Source of the DNA: JAOUGY01 sp963785075
Lineage (GTDB): Bacteria; Actinomycetota; Acidimicrobiia; Spongiisociales; ZC4RG35
NCBI GenBank assembly: GCA_963785075.1
Contig: CAWATW010000004.1
Span: 875,860 to 939,859, forward strand
DNA length: 64,000 nucleotides
Reading direction: 5' to 3'
Shown piece by piece: positions 59,699 through 64,000 of the stretch (positions are counted from its first letter, which is position 1; every line of letters starts with the position of its first letter). The notes under the pieces were generated by a model. That model worked only from the letters and a program-made list of their open reading frames with translations. It was not told the DNA's origin and made no database searches. A program made the translations under genes and the position numbers.

Positions 59699-60358
59699 TC
59701 ACGTGGGTTCTTCGTCTGCCTCCAACCAGAGGATCACTGCTCGGACGCGCCGATCGATCGCAGGCTCCGGAAGCAGATCGAGTTTCGTGAGGATATTGCC
59801 CACGTGTGTCTCGACGGTTCGCTGGTTGACCGACAGCCGGTCGCCAATCGCTGTGTTGGAGTGACCCTCGGCCATCAGCGCAAGCACGCTGCGCTCACGG
59901 TCGGTGAGGCGATCGAGCGGACGTGTTCTGCGTGACCGACGGAGGAGCCGCGCCACCACCTCGGGATCGATGGCGCTGCCACCGGCCGAGACCCGGCGAA
60001 GCGAATCGAGAAAGTCGTCGATCGCGGTCACTCTGTCTTTGAGCAGGTAGCCGACGCCGGCTGCGTTCTCGGTCAGCAGGTCCACTGCGTACACCGTTTC
60101 GATGTGCTGCGAGAGGACGAGGACTCCGATCTGGGGGCACCGGCGTCTCACGTCCAATGCCGCCTCCAGACCCTCGGTCGTGAAGGTGGGAGGCATACGG
60201 ATATCAACGATGAGAACGTCCGGAGCCTTCTTGCACACGAAGTCGCCCAATCCATCGGCGTCGCCGAAGGAGTCGATGACGTCGATCCCCTCCTCGGTGA
60301 GCAAGTGGGCCAGTCCGTCACGGATGAGAGCGGAGTCGTCGGCGATGATCACCCGCAT
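59699..60358 (-). CDS. NarL/LuxR-type response regulator
   Basis: The 219-residue protein has a receiver (VIIADDSALIRDGLAHLL, phospho-acceptor in VLIVDIRMPP, LLKDRV) and a LuxR HTH (LTDRERSVLALMAEGHSNTA, NQRTVETHVGNILTKLDL). The ATG at 60358 overlaps the last ten bases of the kinase gene, so both are made together. It is the likely output of the neighbouring kinase. The acyltransferase gene just downstream may be a target or only a neighbour. Confidence 0.9.
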   Translation of the reverse strand: MRVIIADDSALIRDGLAHLLTEEGIDVIDSFGDADGLGDFVCKKAPDVLIVDIRMPPTFTTEGLEAALDVRRRCPQIGVLVLSQHIETVYAVDLLTENAAGVGYLLKDRVTAIDDFLDSLRRVSAGGSAIDPEVVARLLRRSRRTRPLDRLTDRERSVLALMAEGHSNTAIGDRLSVNQRTVETHVGNILTKLDLLPEPAIDRRVRAVILWLEADEEPT

Positions 60359-62436
60359 GGAATGACCGCCTCCACGGTGGTGCCTCGACCGATCGGGCTC
60401 ACGACATGCAGCTCGCCGCCGACCGCCGAGACTCTGTCGGACAGCCCTTCCAGCCCGGACCCCGCCTTGGCGGTTGCTCCACCGCACCCGTCGTCGTGGA
60501 CGACGATGCGCAGGTGACCATCCTTCTTGCGTTCCACGGTCACTTCGGCCTCGGCCGCACCGGAGTGCTTGATCACGTTGGTGAGCGATTCGGCCACCAC
60601 GTAGTACGAGGTCAGCTCGGTGTCCGGCAACAGTCGACCGTCCATTACGCGGGCCTGGACCGGGATCGGGAGTCGCTCGGTCAGGCCTTCGAGGGCCGCC
60701 GCCAGCCCGCGCTCGTTGAGGAGGGCCGGGTTCATCCCTCGTGACACCTCTCGGAGCTCGGTCAACGCTTCCCTCACTTCTGCGGATGCCCGATCCAGGA
60801 GCGCACTCACCTCGTCACAGACGCGCCCATCGGCCAGGCGTCGACCGCGTTGGAGGAGCAGCCCGAGAGCCACGAGGCGCTGCTGCGCTCCGTCGTGGAG
60901 GTCACGCTCGACCTTCTTTCTGGCGACGTCCGCGGCCGATACGATCCGAGCGCGGGAGGAACGGACATCCTCGAGCCGAGCGGAGACCTGAGCGTTGAGA
61001 CGTTCGACCTGCAGCGCCATGCCCGCCACGGCTGCCACCGCCTGCAGACGGTCGGGGCGACGCAACAGTGAAGCATTGTGATCCACCGCTCCCACGACTC
61101 TGCCGGCCGACATGAGGTGGGTGCGACGCCTGCCGTCCTCCGCGTTCGCGGCCGCCGGTCGCCCATTCTCGTCGACAAGGGCATCCGCTTCATCCGACCA
61201 ACGGAGCAGGGCGACCGAGTCGTCGCCGAGTGCCTTGGCCATGGCGGACTGAAGATCCGAGTGGCCGCGCTGGATGTCGACCACGAGGTCGGCGAGCTCG
61301 GCCCTGCCCCACAGGCCATGCACACTGGTCAGCGCCGAAGCCACCGGCACGAGCGCGAGGAACACCAGTGTGGCGCCGGGGACGACGTCGCCGCTGAGGA
61401 CGGCGTCGCCGAACCCGAGATCCATGGCGCCTGCGCCCGCCATCAACGCCCAGAGACCGGCAACGGCGAGGACTACCCACGGAGCCGGATCACCTTGCGA
61501 CCGCCACACGGGGCGTCGATGCCACACCAGTGCCGTGAGGGCAGCCATCGTCGCCGCTGTCAACCCCGCCGTCGACGCCAGCATCTCCCGGTACAGACCG
61601 GGCGAGTCGGTGACCCCTGGGATGGCGGGGTGACCCACCTGAACCGGATCCACCAATAGGACAGCCGACGCTCCCCCGACGGCAGCGAGGGCGCCGGCGG
61701 TGAGCAGCCACCGCGCTCCGGGCACCGGGCACGTGTCCACGAGCAGCCATAGCGCCAAAGGAAGGACCAGGGCCGGAGCAAACCGGCCAATCAGGTACAG
61801 GGTCGGTGTATCGCTGAGGACCAGCACCTGAGAGAACATCACGACCGCTCCCGCTGAAAGCCCGGTGACCGTACGACCCCGACCCGACCGACGGGCCAGC
61901 ATCCCGGCACCCACGAAGGCCCAGCCGGCAGTGATGATCAAACCCGTCTGCCAAGGCGGAACCCGCGGCTGTGACGGCGGCTCGGTGATCTGCCAGAGCG
62001 ATATCCGTCCTTGTTGGTCGACGGCGACGTCGACGAGCACGACCATGCCCTTTGCGCCGAGTCCGACCCCCGTGGCCCGCGTGTCGTCGATCTCGTCGAT
62101 GCGAACAAGACCTACGGGGCCGGTGAGCTCCTCCCTCATGTGGTCGAACCCGGCCTGGAGCTCCGCGGCGGTGTCGCCACTCCGATAGCCCTCGGCGAGC
62201 CGCCGGTCGAGGTCGGTGTCGGTGAGGACTCGCCGACCGCCGATGATCTCGAACGTCCAGGCCAGTGCAGCGTGGACGGGGGAGAGCGATGGGTCGACCG
62301 ATGCTTCGAGACGGGCCAGATCCGTCACGGGGATGCTCTTCTGACCTCGACCGATCCAGAACGTCGCCGACACAGCGGCGATCCCGGCCACGACCGCCAA
62401 CGCCAGCCAGATGCGCATCCGACTCGTCGCCTGCAT
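60349..62436 (-). CDS. NarL-family sensor histidine kinase with large membrane domain
   Basis: The 695-residue protein has a first helix (MRIWLALAVVAGIAAVSATF), an outer domain of about 140 residues, then about eight membrane segments (about 185-410) and a GAF-like linker. HisKA_3 has the motif VERDLHDGAQQRLVALGLLL, and the HATPase has AESLTNVIKHSGA, HDDGCGGA and GSGLEGLSDRV. The order kinase then regulator with overlap is typical. The ATG at 62436 is a compromise among several in-frame starts (62517, 62418). The signal is unknown; the outer domain has no known family. Confidence 0.87.
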   Translation of the reverse strand: MQATSRMRIWLALAVVAGIAAVSATFWIGRGQKSIPVTDLARLEASVDPSLSPVHAALAWTFEIIGGRRVLTDTDLDRRLAEGYRSGDTAAELQAGFDHMREELTGPVGLVRIDEIDDTRATGVGLGAKGMVVLVDVAVDQQGRISLWQITEPPSQPRVPPWQTGLIITAGWAFVGAGMLARRSGRGRTVTGLSAGAVVMFSQVLVLSDTPTLYLIGRFAPALVLPLALWLLVDTCPVPGARWLLTAGALAAVGGASAVLLVDPVQVGHPAIPGVTDSPGLYREMLASTAGLTAATMAALTALVWHRRPVWRSQGDPAPWVVLAVAGLWALMAGAGAMDLGFGDAVLSGDVVPGATLVFLALVPVASALTSVHGLWGRAELADLVVDIQRGHSDLQSAMAKALGDDSVALLRWSDEADALVDENGRPAAANAEDGRRRTHLMSAGRVVGAVDHNASLLRRPDRLQAVAAVAGMALQVERLNAQVSARLEDVRSSRARIVSAADVARKKVERDLHDGAQQRLVALGLLLQRGRRLADGRVCDEVSALLDRASAEVREALTELREVSRGMNPALLNERGLAAALEGLTERLPIPVQARVMDGRLLPDTELTSYYVVAESLTNVIKHSGAAEAEVTVERKKDGHLRIVVHDDGCGGATAKAGSGLEGLSDRVSAVGGELHVVSPIGRGTTVEAVIPCG

Positions 62437-62612
62437 TCCCTCATCATCGCGAAGAACCCACGGGCTTGAGGTCCGTGTCAGCACGGAGGGCCGCACCGGT
62501 TGCATTCGGGTTCTCACGAAGGGAGCACACCTAGGCCGGACCCGAGAGTGCCCCGATGACGGTGGGGCCGCCTGGCCATACGTTGAAGAGGCTCAAGTCG
62601 AAGGACTTCCCC

Positions 62613-63104
62613 ATGATCGAATCGAATGGACGCCTAGGCGCAGCAGGTCCTGTCCGCCGCCTGGCGGTGGTGATCGTGACCTCTGCGGTGATGCTGAGCC
62701 TCAACTCGCTGTGGTACGCCGTCCTCATGAAGGGCTTCTACGACCGGGACACCGGTTCGTGGGGAGCCGTTGCCAGAGAGAATCCGTCGATGCTCTTCAT
62801 CGTGTTGTCGTTCGTGACCCTGGCGACGCTCATGACGATCGCCTTCCCGCATGTCTCGTTCGGTCGGACGTGGTGGGCCCGAGGGTTGGGTCTTGGGGTG
62901 ATGAGCGCCCTGGTGTTCATCGTCCCTGCGGGTTTCTACTACTTCGGGACCACCGACATCCTGGTAGGCGAGGTGCTGGCAGCCGACATCGGCTGGCATC
63001 TGATCGAGGAGAGCGCCGCCGGTCTCACCATCGCCGCCATGCTGGGCCGCCGGAGCCACGCTGTCGGCGACTCCATCCCTGACCTCGTTGGAGCTACAAG
63101 GTGA
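62613..63104 (+). CDS. four-helix membrane protein of unknown function
   Basis: The 163-residue product has four hydrophobic segments, the first with VMLSLNSLWYAVLMKGFYD and the others around MLFIVLSFVTLATLMTIAF, LGLGVMSALVFIVPAGFYYF and LIEESAAGLTIAAML. This resembles DUF1761-like small membrane proteins, not firmly. AAGGA precedes the ATG at 62613. Its stop overlaps the GTG of the next gene (GTGA), a coupled pair. It is divergent from the kinase gene. Confidence 0.68.
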   Translation: MIESNGRLGAAGPVRRLAVVIVTSAVMLSLNSLWYAVLMKGFYDRDTGSWGAVARENPSMLFIVLSFVTLATLMTIAFPHVSFGRTWWARGLGLGVMSALVFIVPAGFYYFGTTDILVGEVLAADIGWHLIEESAAGLTIAAMLGRRSHAVGDSIPDLVGATR

Positions 63105-63973
63105 CTGTTCCCACCATCCGGCGAAGCCATCCGAGCCCGAAGGTCGACCCTCCTCCGTCGGAGATCGCCCTTTACTTGTGGCTGGCGTTCGGAATCACCT
63201 TCGTGGCGACAGCCCCGATCGTCGCTTCCCACCAGGGTTGGATCAGCGCCGAGATCGGAACCGGATGGCACGCCGTGGGTGCCCTCGGTCCCATGGCGGC
63301 CGCCCTGGCGATCGCCCGACGTTCGCCTGTCGCCGCCGACCATCTGAGGAATGGGTTCAGTCGGTGGCGGGTGTCCGGCTGGTACTACCTGGCCGCCCTC
63401 AGCCCGCTGGCGTTCCTGGCCCCGGCGGCCGTCATCACCCGTCTCGCCGATGCCGCCTGGCCGGCTTGGTCGGCGCTCGCCGACTCCCCCAGGCTCTCCG
63501 GAGGCGGCTGGGTGCCGGCGCTGCTGGTGCCGGCGGTTGCCTACGGGGTCGGCGAGGAGATGGGGTGGCGAGGGACCGCACTCCCCCGCCTCCAATCCCG
63601 ACTCAAGCCTCTCACCGCAGCCCTCGTCCTGGGCGGCATCTGGGTGGCGTGGCACCTGCCCTTCTACCTGTACCGGGAGGGGATGGCCGACGCCGCGTTG
63701 GGTGAGCAGATCGCCCAGGCGGTGGTGATCGTGATCGGCGGCATGTTCCTCGCCTGGCTGTACAACAGCACCGGCGGGAGCGTCCTCCTCTGCGCCATCT
63801 GGCACTTCACCCACAGCGTCGTCCACATCGCCACCCCCGAGATCTCCCAGACCTTCGACACCTTCAACGGTGTTCTGTCGACCGTGCTGGCCATTGCCGT
63901 AACCGCCATCTGGTGGCGCCGAATGAGCACGAACCGGACGGTCACCTTCCCTCCCGCGAGGAGAAGCTCATGA
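63101..63973 (+). CDS. CPBP-family intramembrane metalloprotease
   Basis: The 290-residue protein has the three CPBP (Rce1/CAAX) motifs: GEEMGWRGTALPRLQ (EExxxR), AWHLPFYLY (HxxF-like) and IWHFTHSVVH. These lie in about seven membrane helices. Members cleave within or next to membrane segments, or serve in bacteriocin immunity and self-protection. The start is GTG 63101 with GGAG seven bases upstream, overlapping the previous stop. Its own stop overlaps the next ATG (ATGA), so at least three genes form one operon. Confidence 0.88.
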   Translation: MTVPTIRRSHPSPKVDPPPSEIALYLWLAFGITFVATAPIVASHQGWISAEIGTGWHAVGALGPMAAALAIARRSPVAADHLRNGFSRWRVSGWYYLAALSPLAFLAPAAVITRLADAAWPAWSALADSPRLSGGGWVPALLVPAVAYGVGEEMGWRGTALPRLQSRLKPLTAALVLGGIWVAWHLPFYLYREGMADAALGEQIAQAVVIVIGGMFLAWLYNSTGGSVLLCAIWHFTHSVVHIATPEISQTFDTFNGVLSTVLAIAVTAIWWRRMSTNRTVTFPPARRSS

Positions 63974-64000
63974 AGACCGAACGATGGACCATTCCCCTGA
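63970..64000 (+). CDS. start of a further gene of the CPBP operon (partial)
   Basis: An ATG inside the stop of the protease gene (ATGA) opens a frame MKTERWTIPL that runs to the end of the window. Coupling by overlap supports it as real. Ten codons are too few to name it. Confidence 0.6.
   Translation, partial: MKTERWTIPL

Noticed and set aside
62939..63826. 295-codon minus-strand frame opposite the CPBP protease
   Set aside because: Low-complexity, overlaps two coupled genes whose protease motifs are clear.

Overview
The window is GC-rich and reads as a chromosomal segment of an actinobacterium. The class Acidimicrobiia, or a close relative, is the best guess. Reasons are a HisA-like N-terminus of a form I associate with that group, an MtrA/MtrB-like pair followed by a GerMN lipoprotein, a luciferase-like (F420-type) oxidoreductase, frequent GTG and TTG starts, and many stop/start overlaps of the ATGA, GTGA or TGATG kind. 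This placement is inference from gene content.

Layout. 1-9 kb: the 5' end of a hisA-like gene, a sarcosine/dimethylglycine dehydrogenase-type flavoprotein, an orphan membrane histidine kinase, a fusion of an endonuclease-IV-like barrel with a LigD-type polymerase, a membrane protein and a GH1 glycosidase. 9-16.2 kb: a MtrAB-LpqB-like signalling operon facing a run of two CPA2 cation/proton antiporters with a small unknown protein between them. 16.3-21.1 kb: a lipoprotein, a secreted M28 peptidase with a strong terminator, an ECF sigma/anti-sigma pair and two small membrane proteins. 21.1-28.8 kb: catabolic-looking operons: an OCD-family enzyme with two DapA-family lyases on the minus strand, and a cyclase, an alcohol dehydrogenase and a CrtI/PYROXD2-like oxidoreductase on the plus strand. 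29-30.6 kb: a secreted PQQ-type beta-propeller protein.

30.8-38.8 kb is a decay zone. It holds a tRNA-Lys-like gene with an abnormal anticodon loop, a YeiH-family transporter with two single-base deletions, an intact ABC operon (FtsX permease, two ATPases, ABC-2 permease), the collapsed remains of a NarL-type two-component pair, and a broken hibernation-factor gene. An intact tRNA-Lys(TTT) then marks the left end of an integrated element at 38,863-48,497, bounded by a perfect 73-bp direct repeat of the tRNA 3' part. The element carries a frameshifted tyrosine integrase, an excisionase, an ECF sigma factor with a membrane-anchored Asp-box propeller, a SEC-C protein, a DUF433 protein, a large lipoprotein ending in a neocarzinostatin-like domain, two HTH proteins, a Fic protein and an unknown protein. 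Paired TTGTCCGT repeats lie at nearly equal distances inside both ends. Sequences beyond attR resemble the element ends, which suggests serial insertion at this tRNA.

48.6-64 kb: a broken MmcQ/YjbR gene, an LLM oxidoreductase, a fumarate-reductase-type flavoprotein, a MazEF-type toxin-antitoxin pair with a perfect operator over the antitoxin start, an SH3-like lipoprotein, a beta-lactamase-family hydrolase, a methyltransferase, a TPR-LuxR regulator, an acyltransferase-3 protein, a NarL-type two-component system, and a coupled membrane operon containing a CPBP protease that runs off the end. The features most worth a second look are the nuclease-polymerase fusion, the tRNA-Lys element with its neocarzinostatin-fold lipoprotein, and the concentration of frameshifts around that tRNA.
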